A stretch of DNA of 64,000 nucleotides from Chondrilla cf. caribensis (taxonomy: Eukaryota > Porifera > Demospongiae > Chondrillida > Chondrillidae): NCBI GenBank assembly GCA_964020155.1, contig OZ026560.1:3644259-3708258 (forward strand). The letters are read 5' to 3'. The translations under genes were made by a program, and so were the position numbers. How positions within the stretch are numbered: the first letter of the stretch is position 1; each line of letters starts with the position of its first letter. Shown piece after piece: positions 32,007 through 42,750 of the stretch. The notes under the pieces were generated by a model, which saw nothing but the letters and a program-made list of their open reading frames with translations, did not search any database and was not told where the DNA came from.

Positions 32007-32319
32007 TGCAGTGGAAACGAAGTTCTTTCAGTTATTACTAACCGAAGAAGAACGGAAAGATGACAGTAAGAAGGAATCCAAATGGAAATTACCTGGAGAA
32101 GAAGAGATCCTTCGGAAAATGCAGTCTTCGGAATCCGATATGTCAGCCCACTTATACAGAAGAACTTTAATCCTAATAAACGCATGGGACCCAGTCCTTC
32201 CAACGACACGCCTCTGATGTATAGGCAGGTTCGAGCACAAACTTTTCCTGAACGAATGCCTTCGATTTGGCGGTGACAAGAGTTATGTTTATCATCCGTC
32301 TGTGTGTCTGTTGGACAAG
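32007..32319 (+). pseudogene. Ankyrin-gene exon, internally deleted copy
   Basis: It matches 36092-36585 at almost every base but lacks the stretch corresponding to 36355-36540. The junction falls on the shared triplet GAC. The left edge joins GCGAATGCA directly to GTGGAAACGAAG, where the other copy has exon sequence. It also carries the same in-frame TGA (at 32215) as the longer copy. It ends at the same donor position (before GTGTGG at 32320). It cannot encode the ankyrin repeat that the deletion removed. Confidence 0.75.
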
Positions 32320-32530
32320 GTGTGGTGGTGGTGGTGGTGGTGGTGTGTGTGTGAGTGTGTGTGTGTGTGTGTGCGTGCGTGCGTGTGTGAGAGTGTGTGT
32401 ATGTATAGAGTGTTGTGTGTAGTGTGCTGTGAGTGTTGTGTGTGAGTGTGTAGAGTGTTGTATGAGTGTGTGTGTATATATGTAGAGTGTCGTGTGTAGT
32501 GTGCTGTGAGTGACTGTGTGTGGTGAACTT
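32320..32530 (+). repeat. GTG/GT-rich low-complexity tract
   Basis: GTGGTGGTGGTGG, then GT repeats, then degenerate units of GTAGAGTGTTGTGTGTAGTG and GTGTGCTGTGAGTG. It is the counterpart of the tract at 36586-36806. Confidence 0.85.
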
Positions 32531-32788
32531 ACTTTTAACTTGCAATTTTTGACATTTTTTCTATCCCAATTCTCATTTGTAGCCAACAGAAAAATCAGAA
32601 ATGGAAACAGACAATGACCTCTCCTTCAGGGCAAGGGCACGTCTGATCCTCATATTTGAATGACGAGAGTTGGCTTTACTCCATTTTTGTGTGAAGACCG
32701 TTATTGTACCAGTTAGTGTACTCGGTGTTGTGGGAATGTGTCTTGTCATCTAGGAATGAATCCATTTATCTCTATTTGTGTGTACCAG

Positions 32789-33162
32789 ACCTACACAATA
32801 CAGCACCCAGAAGGATTGTATGAGATGAAGGAGGAGCTTGTGAAGGAGTTGAAGGCAAAACTGACGGTACCCACAGACGTGCGGGCTTTGCTATCCATGT
32901 CTGTGCCTAAATGTGGAGAGATCAAGCTCCGTTCATTTGCAGCTGAGTTGCTGCTGGTCCATTATGGTGAGGAGAATCTGTCCGTTATTTGCTATATATC
33001 ATGTGACTGTCACATGACTTCTTTCACACTAGACTGGTCCATAGAGAAGGTACTTACTTGAAGTATGGGAAAAGGATCCTTTTGAAACTTTGAAAGATGC
33101 AAAACTTAAACTTGATGAAAGTTTATGTAAGAGTCACACACACACACACACGCGTGTGCACA

Positions 33163-33237
<75 letters not shown>

Positions 33238-34756
33238 CTCATGTGCACATATGTACCATTGTGTAGTCACATCAATTGCAAGTGCAACTTGCACTTCAAT
33301 GTGCATTGTCTAATTCTTTATCTACTCTTGCAGTTGTAGTTCATGAACATCTCCCAAAGCCCTTGTCAACACGTTATAATGGGAATTTTGATGATGAGCC
33401 AGAGTTCAGAAGTCTAGAGCCGCCACTGCAGAGCCTGCAACCAGCAGGGAACTTCGAGGTTAGTGGGGGGGTGATTGATGGCTTCCCTCCAACCTGTCCT
33501 GTTCTGAGCACACATCCCCTCTGCTGTGCCTCACGTGGGACTTTGTTTGCTACAGTACATAGAACAGACTCACTTATACAGTGAAACCTCTCTAATCCAA
33601 CACTCAATGGGACCTGAGAATAATGTTGGATTAGGAGGTTGTTGGATTATGGAATGCCTCTTACCATACCTATGTATGGTGACTGTACCTCATATAATGG
33701 TCGGATTAGAGAGAATATTGGATTATAGAGGCGTCGGATTACCCTCTGATGTGCATGGCCATCATGTAAAATCTGTTGTTGTTGTTGTTTACAGATTCCA
33801 GTGATGAATTTGTTATTGTCATTCCACCGTGCTTTGATCCGAATGCTCCCCTCACTGCTGCTGGACAGACTCAGCAGAACACTGTCGAGGACAGGACCAA
33901 CGACAGGAATAACACTATTTGTGGAGAAGACAGCATTGGGGGGCTCCCAGACTGGGAGGTGCTGTCCTCGCCAGACGGACCACCCCAGCCTATTCCTCAA
34001 CTAGGACCTAATCCGGACAACACCAGCCCACGTGTTTTGCCAAATGCCACACCGAAGCAGGCCAGGAGGGATGCCTGCAACTTCAAGTTTCATAGGATGA
34101 CCCTCGGTGAGGCCACCATCAAGGAGCCTCTCACCATAGCCACTGGTCTGGTCAATACGTTCACCAACTTTGTCACGGACATCCACGTCCACCACCGCCC
34201 ACAGGATTCCCCAGCTGGGGACATTAGGCTTGAACCCCTTGATAACAACCGGAATATTTGTGGACAGAATGACCTCAACACCCCTTTTGAAGGTGGATCA
34301 GATGAGGACTTTCAGGTACGTATGTACGTATGTATGTATGTACATATTTGCTGCTGTGTGTGTTACAGCACTTGTCTGTGTGTGTCTGTCTCGCTGTATG
34401 TTCCCCAGATGTTATATTCATCCATCTTGTTTGTCCGTAGGATGCCTGTACATATTTGGTTGACCAAAATACATGAATAGTATACTTGAACAAGAGTCCG
34501 TGTAGAGAACACACAGGAAGGTATCTAATGTGAAGGAGACAGTTGTGATAACACTTCTACCACGCCTGCTTTCAAGCTTCCCAAGAAGCACACACCTCCA
34601 CAGGCAAAGTGGGCACCTCCTAAAGAACCCACTAATCTCGTGGATAGGCTGGTGAGCATGGGATTCCCAAATTGCCACCTGAACGAGGAGCTGTTGAAGA
34701 AGCACAACAACCACAAAAGAGCTGTTGTGAATGAGCTCCTCGACCGCCAGAGTTGA
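32789..34756 (+). CDS. NBR1-like protein, C-terminal half (partial model)
   Basis: Visible exons are 32789-32966, 33334-33458, 33795-34315 and a last coding stretch of about 34535-34756 ending in TGA. The third exon begins DSSDEFVIVIPPCFDP, which resembles the LC3-interacting segment of NBR1 autophagy receptors. The last encodes a UBA domain (LVDRLVSMGFPNCHLNEELL, KKHNN, ELLDRQS), again most like the NBR1 C-terminus. Together they suggest a selective-autophagy cargo receptor that binds ubiquitin and ATG8 proteins. The first exon (TYTIQHPEGLYEMKEELVKE) is not recognised. The phases of exons 2 and 3 do not join (0 against 1), and the UBA exon start is unclear, so at least one small exon is missing from this model. 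The N-terminal PB1, ZZ and FW domains of NBR1 are not seen here. Confidence 0.6.
33138..33236. repeat. (CA)n in an NBR1-like intron
   Basis: Pure CA apart from one CGCGTGTG interruption near the start. Confidence 0.95.
33579..33745. mobile_element. Pogo-like MITE, right end eroded
   Basis: TA then CAGTGAAACCTCTCTAATCC, followed by AACACTCAATGGGACC; GTTGGATTA and TCGGATTA motifs recur in the interior. It lies between two exons of the NBR1-like gene. Confidence 0.55.
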
Positions 34757-35348
34757 ACTTGCTGTGTGTAATTCACCTACCTACCCACAATAATAATGAA
34801 ATGTTTCATAGTTTAGCACCCACACCCAAACACACACACACTGCATATTAAAATTATTGTTACGAATATCTCTATTTTAGACGTATGTATGCATTAATTT
34901 TGTGAGTGTGTTACAATGATTTTTATAAATTTATGCTGATGCATACAACTTCATATTATGTGTATTAGTGCATTGTTTAATTATTTTTTGTGCATTGAAA
35001 GGTAGTTACGTGGGTCAAAATCTGATCCTATTACACCAAACTCTCCAAACCAACTAGTACCCCCCTCCCCCCCACACACACACTGGAACTACTTAGGCAT
35101 CTCTTTTTGGGCTTCGAGGTTATTATGTTTGGCATACCCGTTATGCCCGAATTCCAGACCAATTTCTAAATCTTGGAATTTCAAAATAGGGCATCTTTTT
35201 CAAGCAACCCCTAAAAATTTAATTTTAGAGTACCCAATCAGCAATAATAATCACTTATTAGTAGCTACCACTAGTCTATACATAATATTGTTGTTAATCA
35301 TTGCACTGCATTGTCATACATATGTTCCCTATAATGCTCCCCATTTGT
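34757..35348. other. Intergenic; AT-rich, with a TTGAATTC-family repeat relic
   Basis: After the UBA-exon stop come CACACACA tracts and, at 35090-35215, a diverged copy of the repeat at 20560 and 35855. No gene is seen. Confidence 0.4.
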
Positions 35349-35541
35349 GTGGTACATGTAGTGATTGTATAATGATGCATACAACATACAGTACATTGTA
35401 ATGATGGTTATGGGTGGTTTATGGCCTTGAGTTGAAAAAAAAAAAAAAAAAAAAGGTCACCCACTCGGGGTTGAACAAACCCATGGTCGGCTTTATAGGG
35501 ACTTTCCACAGGTACTGTGTACTTGGTCATTCCGCGAATGC
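35349..35541. repeat. Second copy of the segment at 31831-32006
   Basis: Same sequence as the first copy, with a longer A-run (about 20). Confidence 0.85.
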
Positions 35542-35741
35542 AGAAGACACTATTCTAGCTGGGAGGTCAGCCGCGAGTCCCAAAGCTCCCCCCTACGGTT
35601 CTTTGTAGAGAGTATTGCGACTGACCACCAGGAAGTGAGCTCTTTTTTTTCAGAGAAAAAAACCGTCCTTCGGAGGATTCGAACCCGCGACCTGGAGCCT
35701 AGAGTCGTGTCACCTGACCAACCGGCTACCGTGACCTATCT
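35542..35741 (-). mobile_element. tRNA-derived SINE-like sequence
   Basis: Read on the minus strand from 35741, the sequence starts GGTCACGGTAGCCGGTTGGT, an A-box-like promoter, and about 45 bases on has GGTTCGAATCC, a perfect B box. The anticodon region does not fold into a clean stem and loop, so a working tRNA is unlikely. A T-run and unrelated tail follow. Confidence 0.6.
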
Positions 35742-35811
35742 ATTTTATTATTAGTATCTGCGCTATTTATAGTTGCCCTAAGTGTAAAATTTGATAAAAA
35801 ATGATAAAAGT

Positions 35812-35890
35812 GGAGTCTCAGAAGCCTTCCCTAGCACTCAAAATACTTGGACGTCTACTTTAGGTTTGGAAAAACCTTCGCTGGAGATAT
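35812..35890 (+). pseudogene. Relic of the last ankyrin-gene exon
   Basis: CAGAAGCCTTCCCTAGCACT and CAAAATACTTGGACGTCTAC TTTAGG, interrupted here only by the line of text, match the end of the exon at 37278-37388 through its stop codon and 20 bases beyond. It indicates an earlier tandem duplication of the ankyrin gene. Confidence 0.7.
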
Positions 35891-36585
35891 AAAGTTCGGC
35901 GAAGCCGTTTGGCTTGAATTCTAGCCGAATTTCTAATTCTCGGCCTTTTGAAATCGGCCATCTTTTGGCGCAATATGAAATATGATATAAATACTCTGTT
36001 TCAGTTACGTGTGAGAACACATTATGACATTATGTTACCTAAAGACTCGTGACAGATTCTAATGATCAGTGCGTACTGGAGATGGGTGCAGTGGAAACGA
36101 AGTTCTTTCAGTTTTTATTAACCGAAGAAGAACGGAAAGATGACAGTAAGAAGGAATCCAAATGGAAATTACCTGGAGAAGAAGAGATCCTTCGGAAAAT
36201 GCAGTCTTCGGAATCCGATATATCCACCCACTTATACAGAAGAACTTTAATCCTAATAAACACATGGGACCCAGTCCTTCCAACGACACGCCTCTGATGT
36301 ATAGGCAGGTTCGAGCACAAACTTTTCCTGAACGAATGCCTTCGATTTGGCGGTGACCCTTTCGTAACTAACGCCAATGGTCAGACAGCCTTTCATGTAG
36401 CGTGTGCTTTTACTCGTTCGAGTCAGAGAACAGACAAAAAGAGAAAGGAACTCCTCCAAAGGCTCTTAGACCAGCCCGTGAAGAAAGAATATCAACTACC
36501 GTTTATCAATGGTTCGGACCGCGAGAGGAGAAATGGAATGGACAAGAGTTATGTTTATCATCCATCTGTGTGTCTGTTGGACAAG

Positions 36586-36677
36586 GTGTGGTGGTGGTGG
36601 TGTGTGTGTGCGTGCGTGCGTGTGTGTGTGCATGTGTGTGTGTGTGCATGTGCGTGCGTGCGTGTGCGCGCGCGTGT

Positions 36678-36755
<78 letters not shown>

Positions 36756-36766
36756 ACAAGTGTGTG

Positions 36767-36806
<40 letters not shown>
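36586..36806 (+). repeat. (GT)n beginning at the donor of the ankyrin exon
   Basis: The exon ends ACAAG and the intron starts GTGTGGTGGTGGTGGTGTG, then nearly pure GT with CGTGCG variants, up to the next exon region. Confidence 0.9.
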
Positions 36807-36807
<1 letters not shown>

Positions 36808-36886
36808 CACACGTTTCAATGCTGTGTAGGATGAGAATACACCATTACATCTGGCTGCTCAGTCTGGTCTACTTGGATGTGTTGAA

Positions 36887-37277
36887 GTAAGTGTGTACCT
36901 GTACCAACGTATGTATGAATGTATGTAATGTACGTATTGTACAATTTATGTGCAGTCGGACCTTATTAACACAACATCTCTACAGCATAAGATTATTGTT
37001 AAGTCTCTACATTTTCAGCTGATGTACACGTGCATTATCTAAGTACTGTCAACAGGAAATGCTTTTAGCATGGAATTGTGGAATTGTCCATAGAGTATCG
37101 CGTTAAGGAGGTTCAACTGTACATTGGTGCGTACGTGGTGTGCTTTGTATGTATGTATATTGTGTATACCTACATATGTACGTACGTACATGTACATACA
37201 TACATGTACGTATCTAGAGATTCTGTATGCACTATGCACATGTGCTTATTATCCTCTCTTCTAACGCCAACACCCAG
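36887..37277. other. Intron of the ankyrin gene
   Basis: Contains a GTATGTATG/TACATACATG palindromic tract near 37148-37210. No exon is seen. Confidence 0.4.
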
Positions 37278-37412
37278 CTTCTCTTGGCTTATGGGTCTCC
37301 ATTGTTGAGGAAGAATACTTTGGGAAAGACTCCATGTGAGTCGCAGAAGCCTACCCCAGCACTCAAAATACTTGGACGTCTACTTTAGGTTTGGAAAAAC
37401 CTTCGCTGGATA

Positions 37413-38500
37413 TGTTTCCGTTCGTTTGGGGAGTCCGATCGAGGTCACCCACGCACATAATTGCGGTGGCCGCCAATATTGTTGGATTTAGGTCATTTTT
37501 TGGTTTCTTTGAACGCAAATCGTTCGTCGATCGAAGCGTTCAGCACTAAGTCGCCCCACCGATGGTAATGGGGCACCGTCGCAGCATGTATTGAAATGGC
37601 AAACTTGGGCAAAGGTTGTTTGTGGTTCACACACGATCTGCGGTTAAGAGCACTTACTTTTCGATTCCTCCTGTCGATAAATTTCGGACTACATCACTAC
37701 TAAATACCTTAAAACAATCCGAATAACAATTGTCAACTTTTTTGCACACCGATTTTTCGATTTCCTTCGCCGAAGAGCAGGGTTCGCCAATCCGTCGTTC
37801 GGGACACCAAATGGTCGGCCATCATGACGTCCATTTTGGAAGACATTTTTAGATGATGTCACTGAACTACGTCAATATAAAATCCAAGCATTTGCGAGGC
37901 TCTGAACTTTGTTCACAACTAGTAATGATAATCAATCAATCAATCAATCAATATTACTAGTTGTGAACAAAGTTCAGAACCTCGCAAATAGATCTTGCAT
38001 ATCAAGATCTATGATATGACGTAGTTCAGTGACATCATCTAAAAATGTCTTCCAAAATGGACGCCATGATGGCCGACCATTTGGTGTCCCGAACGACGGA
38101 TTGGCGAACCCTGCTCTTCGGCGAAGGAATTCGAAAAATCATTGTGCAAAAAAGTTGACAATTATTATTCAATTTGTTTTAAGGTATTTAGTAGTGATGT
38201 AGTCCGAAATTTGTCGACAGGAGGAATCGAAAAGTAAGTGCTCTTTTAACGGATCGTGTGTGAACCACAGGGAACCTTTGTCCAAGTTTGCCACTTCAAT
38301 ATATGCTGCGACGGTGCCCCATTACCGTCGGTGGGACGACTTAATGCTGAACGCTTCGATCGACGAACGATTTGCGTTCAAAGAAACCAAAAAGTGACCT
38401 AAATCCAACAATATTGGCGGCCACCGCAATTAAGAGCGTGGGCTGCTCGATCGGACTCCCCTAACGAACGGAAACAATTACCTCGCTAACGCTCGGTAAT
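37413..38500. mobile_element. Large foldback: two arms of about 510-550 bases in inverted orientation
   Basis: The plus-oriented arm (37413-37925) starts GTTTCCGTTCGTTTGGGGAG and ends GTTCACAACTAGTAA. It is followed by a short TCAA repeat and then the reverse-complement arm (37954-38500), which ends CCTCGCTAACGCTCGGTAAT. Similarity runs along the entire arms. The structure could form a very large cruciform. No transposase is encoded. Confidence 0.9.
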
Positions 38501-38632
38501 TAAAGTGCACCACACCATAAGGTGCTAGGACACGGATAGGTCCAATGTAGCACTCCACAAGATACAATGGCAATTGGGTTAACATACATAAGAAACAAAA
38601 AATATAATAATGTTATTAATAAGAAATGAACA

Positions 38633-41507
38633 TTACATCTTGAAACGGGCATACCACATAGAGCTAATACATCGTCTAATACAGTTGTTTGAACAAGCAA
38701 TAGACAGAATAACTGCCGTCCGTTGCTCCAGAGTTGCCCCTTCGGGTAAGTCTTTCAATGCTTGTGCTGTAAACAGCGGCTGTCTGATGTGGTCCCAGGC
38801 AGGACATTGCAGCAGCCAGTGGCAAACATCTTCTATCTCTCCACTCTGACACTCTTTACATATTCTCTCCTCTCTTTTCACCCCTCTCCATCTCCCAACC
38901 TTAACCTGGAATGCCGCTGTTCCTCCTCTCAACTTCATCAACATCGACCTCTCTCTTTTCTTCTTCACTAATGCACATCTCGATTCCAGCTTCAGGTCAG
39001 CAATCTCTTTGAGTATCCTCAGTTTGGGTTTCTCCTCCATGTCTTTATTCATCACTGATGTAACATTCCTCCACGCAACACTCACCAACATCTCCCGAAT
39101 CTCTGAGTCAGATAGGCTCCTCACCGCATCCACTTCCATACCACTCCACCCGAAGTCACCAGTACACCTAGCCATGATCGTAGAAATTATTCGACATGCT
39201 GGATCAATTAAGATATGTTTTATCTTTGGACAGATAACGCATGTCATGATTTTTCATCAAAAAACAATTATTCAATTGTACAACGTTTCGCCCACTTGGG
39301 CTTCTTCAGGTACACACAACTAAACTAAATTGATTGAACAAATGTGAGTGAGTAAGTGAGTGGATGGAAAAATTAACCAATGGGATCAAAACATGCATGA
39401 TGCCTGTCCAATCAGGGGATCCCACACATGACTCAGGGCTAACCCTGAGTCAAGGTTGTAGTTATCCTTGTTCCTGATGTACAGGCTCTCCTTGATCCTC
39501 CTCTTTTTCCAGTTCTGTTCCCTGTCAATGATTCTGGCATTTTCCCAGGCAATGCTGTGGCTCTCTTTTATGCTATGTACAGCATTGGCGTTCCTCATGT
39601 CCTCATTTTTCACCGCACGTCGATGCTCATTCATCCTCACTATGAATGGTCTACCAGTCTCCCCAATGTATGACTTCTCGCAATCACCACAGGGAATCTG
39701 GTAGACAATTCCTTTGTCCGCATTTCTGTGTTTCCCTTTCACGTGGGTGAGTACTGTTCGCAACGTTGCCATATGTCTGAACACAGGTCTCGCTCCTTTA
39801 CGTGTGCAAATTCTTGCCAGTCTCTCTGTCATTCCTCTGATATAAGGTAGTATGCAGAGTGGTCTTCTTCTGTCTTCTCCCTCATACTCCCTGTCCTCTC
39901 TGGTGTTGTGTGTTGTTGTAGCTTTCTGTAGTCCCCTTTCAATTACTTTCTCTGGATAACCGTTCTTTTGGAAAACTGTTCGTAGGTGTTTCCTCTCTTC
40001 TTCTAATTCCTCAGTAGTCATGCAAATCTTTTGTGCTCTTTTCATCAAACATTGTATAACTCCATGCTTTATCCTGGGGTGATGGTCAGATGTATAGTGG
40101 ATGTAGCGGTCAGTGTGTGTCCTCTTCCTGTAGACCGATGTGATCAGTCTACAGTCATCCTTCTTGACTAAAACATCCAGGAATGGCAGTTGACCATCAC
40201 TTTCTTCCTCCATTGTGAACTGGATGCTGGGTCTCAAGGAATTAAGGTGCTGGTGAAACACACTCAATTCATCCATGTTCCCATTCCAGATTACAAAGGT
40301 GTCATCCACATAACGTAGCCACTTCTTGGGTCTCACCACAGCTCTCTGTAGGGCCATCTCCTCGAAGTACTCCATGTAGATGTTCGCAACGATTGGGGAC
40401 AATGGGTTGCCCATGGCTGCACCATCAGTCTGTTCATAATACTCATCATTCCACATGAAGTAGGTTGAGGTGAGGCATATTCTGAGTAGTCTCTTGATCA
40501 TGGGGATTGACAATGCTGTGTCAGGTGGATTGTCACATGATTCCAGTTTTTGGCCGATAACCCAACCCCCCTTACCACACTCCACAGCCTAACTATCTTC
40601 TTCAATAACCTCCCCTCATACTCCTTAGCACTCAACACCTTCAGCCAGAACCGGACACACCGCATCCTTGCCTCCCACACCAATGGCAACATCTGCATCT
40701 CAAACCATAAGGAAGTCTTGGGGTGAAGTGTGCCAACTCCAAAAAACATACGGAGGGCACGTGCTGGACCTTCTCAATAGCTTCCAAGTGTCTGCTGCAC
40801 CCCCATATTTCTGCTCCATACATCAAGGTAGACTCCACCAGCGACCCCATCAACTTTCGAGCAATCCCAACTGTCATATCACCAATCTCCTTACGGCACC
40901 TAGAAAAACAAGCTCCCAGTGCTCTTCTCCCCGCCTCTGCCCTATCCTCTATCATATCCTTCAGATCTAGGTGCTCATCAATGACACAGCCCAAGTATTT
41001 GTAGGAAGTAACCATAGGGATTGTCTTGCCATCTATGTCATATGTTACATTACACCTTTTCACCTTCTTATTTCGGACATGCATAACTCCAGACTTGGCC
41101 ACATTGATTTGAACTCCCCACTCCTTACACCACTCTATCAACACATCCAAACTCTTTCTCAACCCTGATTCATCTGAAGCTAGTAAGCATGTGTCATCAG
41201 CAAACAACAGACCAGGGACAACCTCATCACTAGTACTACACACTACCCCATACTTCTCCTCTTTCAGCTTCTTCACCACTCCGTTGATATATAACGAAAA
41301 CAGTAAAGGCGACAGCACACATCCTTGCTGCAACCCAGCATTGACCTTAAAATCATCACTAATCTGCCCATCTACCTTCACCTTACACACACTTCCTTCA
41401 TACAAAGCCTGTAGAAACCTTAAAAACCTTCCCTCCACCCCCGCACTCTGGAGACAAGACCACAACTTCTCCCGATCCACTTTGTCGTACGCCTTTGAAA
41501 TAATGTA
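38633..41507 (-). mobile_element. LINE-type retrotransposon fragment, split by a Penelope-like element
   Basis: On the minus strand, 41507-40570 encodes a reverse-transcriptase core starting at motif A (SKAYDKVDREKLW), with GLQQGCVLSPLLFSLYING (motif B), LLFADDTCLL (motif C) and LMYGAEIWGCSRHLEAIEKV after the palm. The frame changes near 40740. The C-terminal part reappears at about 39160-38633 with a Cys/His motif (CKECQSGEIEDVCHWLLQCP), typical of LINE ends. Between them lies a Penelope-like element. The 5' end, including any endonuclease, is missing and is cut at 41507 by another repeat. It is a dead copy. Confidence 0.85.
39250..40560 (-). mobile_element. Penelope-like element, 5'-truncated (RT plus GIY-YIG nuclease)
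   Basis: A minus-strand frame of about 390 codons, open to its stop at 39386, holds reverse-transcriptase motifs (GAAMGNPLSPIVANIYMEYF; WLRYVDDTFVIWNG) and a C-terminal GIY-YIG-type nuclease (GIVYQIPCGDCEKSYIGETG with RMNEHRRAVK). This pairing is diagnostic of Penelope-like elements. The 3' terminal region at 39283-39311 contains GTTTCGCCCACTTGGGCTTC. The 5' part of the RT is missing; the junction with the host LINE lies near 40540-40560. It is inserted inside the LINE in the same orientation. Confidence 0.88.
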
Positions 41508-41579
41508 GTAATTGGGGCGAGCCTAAGCGAGCCCCACACTTGCGAGTCGGCCGCCTGCCCGCCTACGCTTCCGGTGTGG

Positions 41580-41582
<3 letters not shown>

Positions 41583-41620
<38 letters not shown>
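41583..41620. repeat. (TA)n microsatellite
   Basis: About 19 TA units in a row. Confidence 0.95.
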
Positions 41621-41624
<4 letters not shown>

Positions 41625-42409
41625 TGTTTTACGTATTTAGGCCAACAATTTGGCCAACGTTTTCGACGTCTGGCGCGATCGTGCAACCCTCTGAAGGACG
41701 GAAACTCTTTTCGAGACGTCAGGGACGACCGGAGAAAGACGAGGATGCCCCTTTCGACAAGATCGAGGCGAATTTTCACACACGTTGACGTTTCTTTCTT
41801 TGGGACGCCGTGCCATTTTGATCGACTGCCAATTCTGTTACTGGCGAGATTGATCCCCTTCGAACCGTTCGACAGACACAAGAAACATTCGTCTAGACCT
41901 AGAAAGACGCGGGGACACTCGGGACATCTTCTGAAAGGCAGGAAACGACGGGGGGACCAGGGTCCTTCTTCGGCGAGTCGGGCTTTATATCTTACGTGTG
42001 AAAACACTATCTCTCATTGTCTTGACCTTTATAAAACTGTTACATGGTTCTTTAGACCACATTCAATGCTTTTGAACCTTTTGTGTCTGAATGATTCTCT
42101 TGTGGAACAAGGAATCTCGAAATACATGTTAATGTCGTATGGTCTCACACATAGAAACGCAAAGTAACGTTGTCGACACGCATACATCAACTGCTATTGT
42201 TCCTGTACTTCAACTTGGGCACATCTGCTGCTAAATGGGACAGACCCTATGTGCACATGCTGACATATGCACCTGAATGGGGCAAGCTGTAGCTGTCTAA
42301 CACAATGGGATAATATATATCAATGCATTTTGATGTACACATTTATCAACATTTGGTATTTCTTCCCATACAGTGTAGTACGTTTGGAGTAGGGAGTAAG
42401 TTAAGGTAG

Positions 42410-42450
42410 AGTTAGGATAGGGTTAGGGTTAGGGTAGGGGTAGGGTTTTA
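42410..42450. repeat. Short telomere-like tract
   Basis: GATAGGGTTAGGGTTAGGGT, then AGGGGTAGGGTTTT. This is two to three TTAGGG units with degenerate neighbours inside the element at 41513-42731. Confidence 0.75.
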
Positions 42451-42750
42451 TATTTACGCATTGACTCATTTTGATGCTGTCAGACATTTCTGTGCTGCAA
42501 CATGGAATAAATATCTTTGTTATTACTGCAACTACTGCACAGCAGCAGAACCCAGCACACTGCATGTACTTAGCCACCCTATCAAGCACTTATGGATTTA
42601 CTGGCATTTCCATAATTGCCTGAATACAGCATGCTGCAGACATCAGTCAGTGCCTGTGTGCACGTTTTCAATGCCAGCTACTGCACGTCTATGCTGACCC
42701 CTGCTAACAGGGCGAGCTTAGGCGAGCCCCTTCAGACTCTGTCTGAACTA

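Larger units (their letters stand above)
36056..37388 (+). pseudogene. Ankyrin-repeat gene fragment, ANKIB1-like
   Basis: Exons 36056-36585, 36830-36886 and 37278-37388 join in phase. Recognisable ankyrin repeats are FGGDPFVTNANGQTAFHVAC and DENTPLHLAAQSGLLGCVE, joined to LLLAYGSPLLRKNTLGKTPC. The order and spacing resemble the ankyrin part of ANKIB1, an RBR-type ubiquitin ligase, but no RING or IBR domain is present before the stop at 37386. The first exon has an in-frame TGA at 36295 that is shared with the other copy (32215), so it predates the duplication, or an undetected intron removes it. The 3' end runs into a transposon arm 25 bases after the stop. It is probably a truncated gene copy. 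Confidence 0.6.
41513..42731. mobile_element. Element bounded by GCGAGCC/GGCGAGC repeats, contents unknown
   Basis: The left boundary GGGGCGAGCCTAAGCGAGCC and the right boundary GGGCGAGCTTAGGCGAGCCC resemble each other on either strand. Inside lie a (TA)n run, overlapping open frames on both strands that share no recognisable domain, and a telomere-like tract. It interrupts the 5' side of the LINE. Confidence 0.45.

Noticed and set aside
35670..35741. Functional tRNA gene on the minus strand
   Set aside because: Good promoter boxes, but the anticodon stem and acceptor pairing are not convincing. Treated as SINE-derived.
36295..36297. Selenocysteine reading of the TGA in the ankyrin exon
   Set aside because: No SECIS-like element was identified, and the copies show other signs of decay.
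41420..42167. Overlapping open frames on both strands between the LINE and the long arm
   Set aside because: They cover a (TA)n run, contain no recognised domain and lack splice or start context.
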